From: Theodoxus fluviatilis
Lineage: Eukaryota; Mollusca; Gastropoda; Cycloneritida; Neritidae
DNA: 35,000 bases
Assembly (NCBI GenBank): GCA_034096865.1
Contig: JAWQFJ010020518.1
Coordinates: 12,501 to 47,500, forward strand
Direction: 5' to 3'
Shown here one piece after another: positions 1 to 9,334 of the stretch. The position numbers were made by a program, and so were the translations under genes. Numbering within the stretch: position 1 is the first letter of the stretch; the number at the start of each line of letters is the position of its first letter. The notes under the pieces are model-generated. The model made no database searches and had not been told where the DNA came from. It was given only the letters and a program-made list of their open reading frames with translations.

Positions 1-383
1 TAAAATAACCAAATCCACGCTACAATTGTAGTGGGGTCAAGACATAAGATATAAATAGGGCTACTGCAATGGAAATGCATCATGAATGTGAAAGCTGTGT
101 CTTTTGTGAACACAGTTCATTAACGGTTTAGCTGGAATGGGTATAAAAAGCTTGGGTGGGGGAGGCTCAAACAGCCTTGTATTGTATGTCAGTATGATGG
201 AGCGCATGGTTTAACTGGTCCTGAACTTTCTGCCTGTAGTACATGTACAGTTCATTTCACTGATATCAAAATCCTATAAACGGTATAGTAAGACCTTTGG
301 TGAAACTATACACGTGCTCTTACAAGAAACAATCACTGACCCGCAGCAACCATTTTTAATTTCCACGGTGCATGTGTTGGGTT
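1..383. other. Stretch with no recognisable gene
   Basis: Mixed-composition DNA without a domain, RNA gene or repeat that I recognise. If the minus-strand amine oxidase exon at 2249-2441 is real, this stretch lies in its first intron. Confidence 0.4.
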
Positions 384-419
384 GTTTACAACGTGCGCGC
401 GCGAGAATGTGTGTGTGTG

Positions 420-451
<32 letters not shown>

Positions 452-490
452 TGCGTGCGTGTGTGTGTGCGTGCGAGCGCGTCCGAGCAT
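384..490. repeat. GT/GCGT microsatellite
   Basis: Alternating purine-pyrimidine tract: a (GT)n core, then (GTGC)n and again (GT)n. Alternating GT/GC DNA is a known Z-DNA-prone composition. Open reading frames across it on both strands are products of the repeat. Confidence 0.9.
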
Positions 491-524
491 GTATGTGTGC
501 GTGTGTTTTCTGAGCAAGCGACCA

Positions 525-1126
525 AGAGGGAGGGAGGGAGGTAAGAAATGCATGGCTGCTTCGGGGAGGGAGGTAGAGAGAGGGAGAGATGGGGAGGGAG
601 GTAGAGAGAGGGAGAGATGGGGCGGGAGGTAGAAAGAGGGAGAGATGGGGAGGGAGGTAGAGAGAGGGAGAGATGGGGCGGGAGGTAGAGAGAGGGAGAG
701 ATGGGGCGGGAGGTAGAGAGAGGGAGAGATGGGGCGGGAGGTAGAAAGAGGGAGAGATGGGGCGGGAGGTAGAGAGAGGGAGAGATGGGGAGGGAGGTAG
801 AGAGAGGGAGAGATGGGGAGGGAGGTAGAGAGAGGGAGAGATGGGGAGGGAGAGATGGGGAGGTAGAGAGAGGGAGAGATGGGGAGGTAGAGAGAGGGAG
901 AGATGGGGAGGGAGGTAGAGAGAGGGAGAGATGGGGAGGGAGAGATGGGGAGGAAGAGAGAGGGAGAGATGGGGAGGGAGAGATGGGGAGGTAGAGAGAG
1001 GGAGAGATGGGGAGGGAGAGAGAGGGAGAGATGGGGAGGGAGAGATGGGGAGGAAGAGAGAGGGAGAGATGGGGAGGAAGAGAGAGGGAGAGATGGGGAG
1101 GGAGAGAGAGGGAGAGATGGGGAGGA
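525..1126. repeat. Purine-only minisatellite, 28-bp unit
   Basis: Tandem array of units of the type GGGAGGTAGAGAGAGGGAGAGATGGG. The period is about 28 bp in the first half. The second half is a shuffle of shorter pieces (GGGAGAGATGG, GGAAGAGAGA). Nearly pure G/A on the plus strand, so H-DNA or triplex formation is possible. The 297- and 329-codon minus-strand frames (Pro/Ser/Leu repeats) come from the array and are not genes. Confidence 0.92.
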
Positions 1127-1572
<446 letters not shown>

Positions 1573-1707
1573 CGTATGGATGCTTTAGAAGACTTCATGG
1601 AAGTATTGTTCCTTTCACGTATGGATGCTTTAAAAGACTTCATGGAAGTATTGTTCCTTTCGCGTATGGATGCTTTAAAAGACTTCATGGAAGTATATTG
1701 TTCCTTG
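1573..1707. repeat. Three tandem copies of a 45-bp unit
   Basis: Units begin CGTATGGATGCTTTA at 1573, 1618 and 1663 and differ by one or two bases. The third is altered at its end by an inserted TAT. As 45 is divisible by three, one plus-strand frame reads a 15-residue repeat (MDALEDFMEVLFLSR and a variant with K for the first E). No splice context or domain supports a gene here. Confidence 0.85.
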
Positions 1708-1826
1708 GGTGCAGTTCGAGAGATAAGGCGGCGGTTCCTCCAGCGTGAACACTCACTTAAGGCCAGATACATGCAAGGAACATTACATCGCAGTCATGGT
1801 CAGCGGTCACTTTCTCGGTCAGCTTC

Positions 1827-1834
1827 GCGCGCGT

Positions 1835-1926
<92 letters not shown>
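1827..1926. repeat. (CA)n microsatellite
   Basis: About 100 bp of uninterrupted CA dinucleotides, preceded by a GCGCGCG stretch. The lack of interruptions suggests an actively length-changing locus. Confidence 0.97.
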
Positions 1927-1928
<2 letters not shown>

Positions 1929-2248
1929 GAGTTTCTGTGAGAAACAAAATACCAGCAAGTCAGGATGAGGATGGAATACTGCATCATACAGCAGCACGGC
2001 TGAATTTCCCGCAATTGCTCGACAGCTGACCGGCTGCCAAAGCGCTCATTCTCAGCCACGGCGGCTCCTCATGCATGCTGCACGTAGGACCATTTCGGCA
2101 TTTGGCAGGGGGAGAGCTACTCACTGCATATTTATACACACACCCACTGCAGCTTGCAAAAGTGCACACGTTCGGATGAGGAGCTTACTGCTAACTGAGA
2201 CTGCATATACATCACCAGTCAGTCAACCGAGCGAGATGTTTCACTCAC
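1927..2248. other. Probable first intron of the amine oxidase-like gene
   Basis: Non-repetitive DNA downstream, on the minus strand, of the candidate exon at 2249-2441. I looked for the expected next exon of an amine oxidase (a segment ending in LEARDRVGGR-like residues) here and in the rest of 1-2248 and did not find it. The intron must continue past the left edge. Confidence 0.35.
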
Positions 2249-2441
2249 CACTCAGGCCAGCGCCCACCACCACAGCATCCGCCTGCTTTTGCGTCATGTC
2301 TGGAGAGAACGGTCCTCGACTCACGGTAGCTGCAGCGTCTCCTAGCTGTCTGGCCGTGCCTGGGCGCGCTCGCATTGCCTGCAGCGCGCTTGTACCACGT
2401 GATCCTACATCTCCAAGGCCTTGCACTGTTGCAGCCCCCAT
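2249..2441 (-). CDS. Flavin-containing amine oxidase-like gene, first coding exon (partial)
   Basis: Seen: a minus-strand frame ends KQADAVVVGAGLSG and is followed at once by a consensus donor (codon split after its first base at 2249, then GTGAGTG). The sequence DAVVVGAGLSG is the beta-strand and GxGxxG turn that binds the ADP part of FAD at the N-terminus of monoamine oxidases and related flavin amine oxidases. Known: in animal MAO genes the first exon ends near this glycine motif, which fits the donor here. Two starts are possible: Met at 2441, giving a 64-residue leader rich in Ala, Gly and Arg, or Met at 2297, giving 16 residues before the splice. The second resembles typical family N-termini more closely. 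The enzyme would oxidatively deaminate amines; MAO itself sits on the outer mitochondrial membrane. Other Rossmann-fold FAD enzymes share this motif, so the exact family is an inference. The remaining exons lie off the left edge. Confidence 0.55.
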
Positions 2442-2539
2442 CGATTGAGTCCGTGCCAGACTGACGGTGCTGCTGGCACGGTCAAAACCAGCAGTCTAGT
2501 TCTCGGAAAGTCGCCTTGCCTGCCTCTTGTTTACTCAAG
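2442..2539. other. Region upstream of the amine oxidase-like exon
   Basis: On the minus strand this is immediately upstream of the candidate first exon and would hold 5' UTR or promoter. I see no TATA box or other defined element. Trinucleotide repeats begin just beyond it. Confidence 0.3.
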
Positions 2540-2542
2540 AAA

Positions 2543-2573
<31 letters not shown>

Positions 2574-2583
2574 GCTGCTGCTG

Positions 2584-2617
<34 letters not shown>

Positions 2618-2710
2618 GGCTACTACTACTACTGCTAATAATGCTGCTGCTGCTACTACTACTGCTACTATTACTACTAACGATGCTAGCTGCTGCCGCT
2701 GCTACTATAT
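2540..2710. repeat. CTA/CTG trinucleotide repeat
   Basis: (ACT)n and (GCT)n triplets with a few interruptions. Poly-Thr, poly-Leu and poly-Ala frames across it are by-products. CTG-type triplets near a candidate promoter are prone to length change. Confidence 0.9.
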
Positions 2711-2728
2711 ACCGGTGCTGCTGCTACC

Positions 2729-2774
2729 CATTCTAGTAAACTAGAGATTTCGCTATACTCGGGTTTACAGAATG
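2729..2774 (-). mobile_element. Micro-element copy A, 46 bp, with 9-bp target duplication
   Basis: Seen: begins CATTCTAGTAAAC and ends GTTTACAGAATG, imperfect inverted ends. GCTGCTACC flanks it directly on both sides (2720-2728 and 2775-2783). The reverse complement shares 18 bp at one end and 24-26 bp at the other with the 60-bp element at 12540-12599; only the middle differs. No coding capacity. Inferred: a very short non-autonomous DNA transposon, or MITE remnant. A 9-bp duplication would suit the Mutator-like superfamily, but I cannot assign it. The host DNA is CTG/CTA-rich, which makes chance duplication easier here than at copy B. Confidence 0.75.
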
Positions 2775-2784
2775 GCTGCTACCA

Positions 2785-3009
2785 GCACCCTCCATCACTA
2801 CCACCACTGCTACAACTACTACTTCTACTACTGTGCGATACTACTACTACCACTATCATTGCAGTTACTGCTACTGATCGAATTACTACCACTACCACAA
2901 CGTACCACTACTGCTGGCGCTGTTATTACTCTAATTTCTGTCGCCTCCATTCTGCTGCTGCTGCCGCTACCACCACCACCACCACTACTACTCCTGCCCC
3001 TACAACTAT

Positions 3010-3040
<31 letters not shown>

Positions 3041-3160
3041 GCTGCTGCTACTTTTACCACTACTAAGCACGCACTATACTTCTACCACACCACCACTGTC
3101 ACCATCACCACCACACCAGTTGCTGCCGGGGCTACCATCACCATTACTATCACTACTACT
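2785..3160. repeat. Degenerate trinucleotide-derived DNA
   Basis: (CTA), (CCA), (CTG) and (CAC) triplets with heavy interruption, including a purer ACT run near 3010-3050. Probably decayed from the same kind of array as 2540-2710 and 3900-6375. Ser-rich and Leu-rich frames are spurious. Confidence 0.75.
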
Positions 3161-3349
3161 TCCACCATTCAGACTACTACTACATCAGAATCCCCCATTA
3201 CTGTCACTAGCAATTCTACCATCACCAATACTCATTCTAGTCCATCCCGTGATGGAAGGTTTTCGTCCGAAAAATTCTAATGTGGGATAGCCGATCTGCT
3301 CCCTGACAAACGCAGTTAAAGTAGTTCTAAGACTATTTCGCACGAAACT
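3161..3349. other. Stretch with no recognisable gene
   Basis: Transition from triplet-derived DNA into the left flank of the transposon at 3350. Nothing else recognised. Confidence 0.3.
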
Positions 3350-3660
3350 CAGGGGCGGACGAGGGGGTGGGGGTGGGGTGGGGGGGTTCTGAGGTTTCCG
3401 GACCCCCCCCCCCCCTTCCCCCAACAGCAAAAAAAAGTTTTACTTTGAGTGTCAATTTTTGGGGTATTCTTCAGTAACAAAATCTGCTGCCTGAAACTGG
3501 CAATAATCATCATCAGAATGCACCAGATTGCACCATTTTGCATCCTGGTTTTCAAAATTGTCCGGGGGAGCATGCCGACGGACCCCCCCACCCCCCCACC
3601 CCCCCTTGAACTAAAGTTTGGAAACACGCCAACCCCCCAAAATGAACTGATCCGCCTCTG
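3350..3660. mobile_element. Non-autonomous TIR transposon with C/G runs, copy 1 (311 bp)
   Basis: Left end CAGGGGCGGAC, right end GATCCGCCTCTG, imperfect inverted repeats. Flanks AAACT (3345-3349) and AAAAT (3661-3665) look like a 5-bp target duplication with one change. Inside are long C runs and the block GATTGCACCATTTT...GTCCGGGGG.GCATGCC.., which is shared with the copies at 8230 and 17264. Known: hAT-type transposons often have CAG-starting termini, and some hAT groups make 5-bp duplications, so hAT is my inference. No transposase is present. This copy is the most diverged of the three and lacks the TTC-loop hairpin seen in the others. Confidence 0.7.
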
Positions 3661-3899
3661 AAAATCATAACTTTCCTTTTTTAAAGGCAATAAACAAGCG
3701 TTTATTCGATAAAATAAAATGTGTTTAAATGGAAACAAGTTTTGACATCTCAATGATTTCTGTTAAAAAAAGATGGAGAAAAAAATAGTATCAAAACGAA
3801 CTATTTTTGCCGCAATGGTGTAATGCAAAAGGTCAAGTCTATTACTCATTCATTGCGAACTGTGCCAGAGTCACTATACTGACTCGGGTTCACAGAAAG
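3661..3899. other. Spacer with a possible decayed micro-element
   Basis: AT-rich DNA. At 3882-3899 the string ACTCGGGTTCACAGAAAG resembles the ACTCGGGTTTACAGAATG end of the micro-elements at 2729 and 12540, but the other end and a target duplication are not convincing. Confidence 0.3.
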
Positions 3900-6375
3900 C
3901 ATCAATACTATCACTACTACTTCCACCATTACGACAACTATTAATTCCACCATCACCATAACTATTACTACTACTTTTACCATCACCATTAGATTACTAC
4001 TACTTCCATCATCACCATTACTATCACTGCTACCTCTACCATGAGCATTACGATTACTACTACTTCCATCACCACCATTACTATCACTGCTACCTCTACC
4101 ATGAGCATTACGATTACTACTACTTCCACCATCACCATTACTATCACTGCTACCTCTACCATGAGCATTACGATTACTACTACTTCCACCATCACCATTA
4201 CTATCACTGCTACTTCCATCATCACCATTACTATCACTGCTACTTCTACCATCACCATTAAGATTACTACTACTTCCACCATCACCATTACTATCACTGC
4301 TACTTCTACCATGAGCATTACGAGTACTACTACTACCACCATCACCATTACTATCACTGCTACCTCTACCATGAGCATTACGATTACTACTACTTCCATC
4401 ACCACCATTACTATCACTGCTACCTCTACCATGAGCATTACGAGTACTACTACTACCACCATCACCATTACTATCACTGCTACCTCTACCATGAGCATTA
4501 CGATTACTACTACTTCCATCATCGCCATTACTATCACTGCTACCTCTACCATGAGCATTACGATTACTACTACTACCACCATCACCATTACTATCACTGC
4601 TACTTCCATCATCACCATTACTATCACTGCTACTTCTACCATCACCATTAAGATTACTACTACTTCCATCACCACCATTACTATCACTGCTACCTCTACC
4701 ATGAGCATTACGATTACTACTACTTCCATCACCACCATTACTATCACTGCTACCTCTACCATGAGCATTACGATTACTACTACTTCCATCACCACCATTA
4801 CTATCACTGCTACCTCTACCATGAGCATTACGATTACTACTACTTCCATCATCACCATTACTATCACTGCTACTTCTACCATGAGCATTACGATTACTAC
4901 TACTTCCATCACCACCATTACTATCACTGCTACTTCTACCATGAGCATTACGATTATTACTACTTCCATCACCACCATTACTATCACTGCTACCTCTACC
5001 ATGAGCATTACGATTACTACTACTTCCATCACCACCATTACTATCACTGCTACCTCTACCATGAGCATTACGATTATTACTACTTCCATCACCACCATTA
5101 CTATCACTGCTACCTCTACCATGAGCATTACGATTATTACTACTTCCATCACCACCATTACTATCACTGCTACTTTTACCATGAGCATTACGATTATTAC
5201 TACTTCCATCACCACCATTACTATCACTGCTACCTCTACCATGAGCATTACGATTATTACTACTTCCATCATCACCATTACTATCACTGCTACCTCTACC
5301 ATGAGCATTACGATTACTACTACTTCCATCATCACCATTACTATCACTGCTACCTCTACCATGAGCATTACGATTACTACTACTTCCATCATCACCATTA
5401 CTATCACTGCTACCTCTACCATGAGCATTACGAGTACTACTACTTCCACCATCACCATTACTATCACTGCTACCTCTACCATGAGCATTACGAGTACTAC
5501 TACTACCACCATCACCATTACTATCACTGCTACCTCTACCATGAGCATTACGATTATTACTACTTCCATCACCACCATTACTATCACTGCTACTTTTACC
5601 ATGAGCATTACGATTACTACTACTTCCACCATCACCATTACTATCACTGCTACCTCTACCATGAGCATTACGATTACTACTACTTCCATCATCACCATTA
5701 CTATCACTGCTACCTCTACCATGAGCATTACGATTACTACTACTTCCATCACCACCATTACTATCACTGCTACCTCTACCATGAGCATTACGATTACTAC
5801 TACTTCCATCATCACCATTACTATCACTGCTACCTCTACCATGAGCATTACGATTACTACTACTTCCATCACCACCATTACTATCACTGCTACCTCTACC
5901 ATGAGCATTACGATTATTACTACTTCCATCACCACCATTACTATCACTGCTACCTCTACCATGAGCATTACGATTACTACTACTTCCATCACCACCATTA
6001 CTATCACTGCTACCTCTACCATGAGCATTACGATTATTACTACTTCCATCACCACCATTACTATCACTGCTACTTTTACCATGAGCATTACGATTACTAC
6101 TACTTCCATCACCACCATTACTATCACTGCTACCTCTACCATGAGCATTACGATTACTACTCCTTCCATCATCACCATTACTATCACTGCTACCTCTACC
6201 ATGAGCATTACGATTACTACTACTTCCATCATCACCATTACTATCACTGCTACCTCTACCATGAGCATTACGATTACTACTACTTCCATCATCACCATTA
6301 CTATCACTGCTACCTCTACCATGAGCATTACGATTACTACTACTTCCATCATCACCATTACTATCATTATTTAAA
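3900..6375. repeat. 60-bp satellite array, about 40 copies
   Basis: Each 60-bp unit is two diverged 30-bp halves: ATTACTATCACTGCTACC followed by TCTACCATGAGC, and ATTACGATTACTACTACT followed by TCCATCATCACC. From about 4021 to 6366 the period holds without a single insertion or deletion; units differ only by substitutions. Because 60 is divisible by three and no unit creates a stop, the plus strand reads as 777 codons (Thr/Ile/Ser) and the minus strand as 792 (Val/Met/Ile). The variable sites often fall at second codon positions (Thr/Ile, Ser/Thr), so there is no sign of protein-level constraint. I call it satellite DNA, not a gene. The first 120 bp are a degenerate version. Confidence 0.95.
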
Positions 6376-7018
6376 CTTCCACCAATATAATTAGTTCCAC
6401 TTCCACCATCATTATTACTATTACTAGTACTTCTACCATCACCATCACAACACTATTAATTCCACCATCACCAATACCACTGCTTCCATCATCACCAGTA
6501 CTACTACTTCCACCCTTATCATTACTATTACCACCATATTCCCACCATCACTATCACTATTAATACCACGTCCATCACCACCGTTTCTATCACTACTACT
6601 TCCATCATCAGGATTATTATTGCTACTATTTCCACCATCACCACTACTACTACTTCCACCATCATCATTCCTATCACTACTACTTCAGCCATTGCCATTA
6701 CTACGATCCACCATCACCAGTACGATTACTACTACTTCCACCATCACCATTACTATTACTCCTATACATCCACATCACTATTACTATTACTCCTATACAT
6801 CCACATCACCAGTACGATTACTACTACTTCCACCATCACCATTGCTATTACTCCTATACATCCACATCACCATTACTATTACTCCTATACATCCACATCA
6901 CTATTACTATTACTCCTATACATCCACATCACCATTACTATTACTCCTATACATCCACATCACTATTACTATTACTCCTATACATCCACATCACTATTAC
7001 TATTACTACCACTTCGAT
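6376..7018. repeat. Degenerate flank and 30-bp sub-array of the satellite
   Basis: Interrupted ACT/CCA triplets to about 6735, then about nine copies of a 30-bp unit of the type ATTACTATTACTCCTATACA plus TCCACATCAC to about 7000. It is the same triplet vocabulary as the 60-bp array and probably a related expansion. Confidence 0.85.
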
Positions 7019-7605
7019 CATCGCCATTGCAGACTGCAGTCGACATGAGTTGCTGAACAAGATAGTGATAAGGTCCTCGATATAAATAAAGAAATCACTA
7101 CTTTGGTCCTAGCTATACCCCCAATCCCTGATCTTTATGGCTTTACACATGTACGAGAAATGAAAGATTTCATCCAACAACGTGGCTGCTTACGCTCGCA
7201 GCTCGATGGTTTCGACTCTCATTCCCATGTCACCATAAGTGGCGGGAATGTGGCTACAAGCGCGGCTCCCTCTGCATGGTGGCTGGCCATTAGCTCCGGT
7301 CGCATGACGTGACGGAGCTAATGTAAATCCAGGGCAGCTAGCAACCTCCTCGGTCTCTGTGGAGTTTGGAATTGCCTGCTAAGATTCAAACTGCTTCCTT
7401 GATATGATTTGGAGCAAACTGACCTCCCTCTTAGGCATATTGATGTCTTCGTGAGCAGTTAGAGGTTTGTGTCTTTTCGTGTAGATGCAAAAGAATAGAG
7501 GAGTCTATTTCCGTGCTTCCCGTGCAGCTCAGTTCAACCTCACCATCCGCATTCTTGTGGGAACCTTGCTCTCACTCACATAAACTTATTCTGCCGCCTG
7601 CGCCC
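7019..7605. other. Stretch with no recognisable gene
   Basis: Mixed-composition DNA. The short frames here carry no domain or splice context that I recognise. Confidence 0.4.
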
Positions 7606-7638
7606 CCCACCCCCCCCCCCCCCCCCCCCCCCCCCCCC
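7606..7638. repeat. Poly-C tract
   Basis: About 32 consecutive C residues. i-motif forming composition, and G-quadruplex on the other strand. The length may be inexact because such runs are hard to sequence. Confidence 0.9.
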
Positions 7639-8007
7639 TGTAGTGCAGGGAAAGAACTAGAACAGCAGGGCTGTGACCCTGCACTGGTTGCATTGCTGGA
7701 CAAGAGGCAGTAGCAATCTGAACGTAGTTGTGCTGTACAGCAGCTCCACAGGCAGAAACATATCAGTGAACCTGCTGAAGTGCCTGGGATGGGCACCACA
7801 CTGTATGGAGCAGTGTCAACGAGAATGCCCTCATTGCTGGCCTCCTCTTCGTCATTGTCGCTGCCCTCACTCCTGCATTATTATGGCAAAGGTGAATGAG
7901 GTGAAAGGTCAGGCTGGGTCGCAAAGCGCTAGCGTCTATTCTATCGGCAAAGGTTCGTTCGCGTGGCACTCCAAAGCACTCTTATGTCGCATAACATTTT
8001 GCAATGC
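7639..8007. other. Stretch with no recognisable gene
   Basis: Overlapping 137- and 68-codon frames on opposite strands have no recognised domain. They are probably chance frames. Confidence 0.4.
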
Positions 8008-8080
8008 TCGACCCCCCCCCCCAGCCCCACCCTACCCCCCACCCCCACCCCACCCCACCCCACCCCCACCCTCCTTCAAC
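8008..8080. repeat. C-rich low-complexity tract
   Basis: CCCCCACCCCA-type repeats. Not inside the transposon copy that begins at 8230. Confidence 0.85.
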
Positions 8081-8229
8081 CATTGAAGGTGCAAAGCGAC
8101 ATTTGCTGCGTCTACTTAATGTATTGTTGGCATGCAGATCTTTTCGTTCATTTGATGGTATCGTGACTGCAAGCAGGATGAGAGACAGGGTATTAAAGAA
8201 ATAGGGGGTGGGGGTGGGACATCAAGCAG

Positions 8230-8576
8230 CAGGGCCGGACCCAGGGGGGGGTTCCAGGGGTTCCGGAACCCCCCCCCCCCTAGAAAAAGCATGTACCTTG
8301 GTTTGAGTTTGTTTTTTTTTAATATATTTTTTGTCTGTGTCTCCAAAAACAATGCTGCTCTTACCCCTCAAAACAAGGCTTAAAATGCACCAGATTGCAC
8401 AGATTTTAACCGTTTTTCAAACATTTTCCGGGGGGGCATGCCCCCGGACCCCCCTAGTTTGCGCGCCTGCTTCGCAGGCGCGCGCTCTTGGCTTCGCCAC
8501 TTCGATGATTTGTCCCCCCCAACCAAAAAGGAACCCCCCCCACACACACACACACAACTCATTTGGTCCGGCCCTG
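8230..8576. mobile_element. Non-autonomous TIR transposon with C/G runs, copy 2 (347 bp)
   Basis: Ends CAGGGCCGGAC and GGTCCGGCCCTG. Flanks AGCAG at 8225-8229 and 8577-8581 form a perfect 5-bp target duplication. The host is the GGGACA..AGCAGGATGA minisatellite, which confirms the insertion point. Inside: poly-C runs, the palindrome-like GGGGGGGCATGCCCCC, and a perfect stem at 8461-8483 (arms GCGCGCCTGC and GCAGGCGCGC, loop TTC) followed by a smaller TGGC-TTC-GCCA stem. No coding region. Same family as 17264-17894 and, more distantly, 3350-3660. Confidence 0.85.
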
Positions 8577-8581
8577 AGCAG

Positions 8582-9175
8582 GATGATGAGAGAGAGTGTG
8601 AAGAAGTAGGGTGTGGGACAGCAAGCAGGATGAGAGAGAGGGTATGAAGAAGTAGGAGGTGGGGGTGGGACAGCAAGCAGTTTAACATACAGAGCCGAAA
8701 CCCTGCGCGGGACAGACAGGAAAATGTAGGACCGAAAGGTCGCGGCCGAAGAGCATTTTGGGCGCTAACCGAAAGGTCGCGGGTTCAGTCCCTGCCTGTG
8801 GTCCTACATTTGAGAGAAGGTATGAAGAAATATGAGGTGGGGGTGGGACAACACAGGAAGGCAGCGATGTCGAGAAGGAGAGAGGAGAGAGAGAGAGAGA
8901 GGGAGAGAGAGGAGGAAGTCAGGATGAGTGAGGAGAGGGAGAGAGGGGAGAGAGAGAGAGAGAATATGAAGAAGTAGAGATCGGGGGTAGGAGTGGGACA
9001 ACACGCAGGATGAGAGAGAGGGTATGAAGAAGCAGGGGGTGGGGTGGGACAGGAAGCACAATGATAGAGAGGGTAGTAGGGGTGGGGGTGGGACATCAAG
9101 AAGGATGATGAGAGAGTGTATGAAGAAGTGGGGGTGGAACAGGAGGCAGAATGAGAGAGAGGGTGAAGAAGTATC
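8582..9175. repeat. Purine-rich minisatellite
   Basis: Imperfect tandem repeats built from GGGACA(G/T)CAAGCAGGATGA, GAGAGAGGGTATGAAGAA and GTAGGGGGTGGGGGTG. The array starts before the transposon at 8230 and is interrupted by the tRNA-like insertion at 8681-8812 and by a GA-rich segment near 8875-8965. Confidence 0.85.
8681..8812 (+). mobile_element. tRNA-related SINE-like insertion
   Basis: This segment breaks the surrounding minisatellite. It holds a pol III B-box-like GGTTCAGTCC at 8782-8791 within a T-arm-like stem-loop (GCGGG / CCTGC around a 7-base TTCAGTC loop). An A-box-like CGGCCGAAGAG lies about 39 bp upstream, a tRNA-like spacing. AAATGTAGGACC (8722-8733) and GGTCCTACATTT (8800-8811) form perfect 12-bp inverted ends. 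A 15-bp direct repeat ACCGAAAGGTCGCGG occurs at 8731 and 8769. The acceptor stem does not close directly after the T arm, so it is not a functional tRNA gene. A short SINE or tRNA-derived hairpin element is the likely identity. Confidence 0.5.
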
Positions 9176-9334
9176 TAATTGGCTGATCGACTGCATCGCC
9201 TGTCTAGGATAAAGCCTGATTATTAAAAAAATTATTTGTATAAAAATGGTTTTTATTAGCAGTGAATTTGGGCGGAAACATTCTTAGGCAACTGCATTTC
9301 AAAGTGTCTCATCTTCATGTGATCCCTTTTTACG
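9176..9334. other. Spacer between two arrays
   Basis: AT-richer DNA with no feature that I recognise. Confidence 0.3.

Noticed and set aside
3851..3899. Third micro-element copy
   Set aside because: One end is similar (ACTCGGGTTCACAGAAAG), but the opposite end does not match and no 9-bp duplication is present. Perhaps a decayed relative.
3989..6374. Reading frames of 777 (plus) and 792 (minus) codons
   Set aside because: They arise because the 60-bp satellite unit is a multiple of three and has no stop on either strand. Variation hits second codon positions freely and there is no domain or splice context.
8731..8811. Functional tRNA gene
   Set aside because: The T arm is tRNA-like, but the acceptor stem does not close directly after it and the D and anticodon arms do not fold normally.
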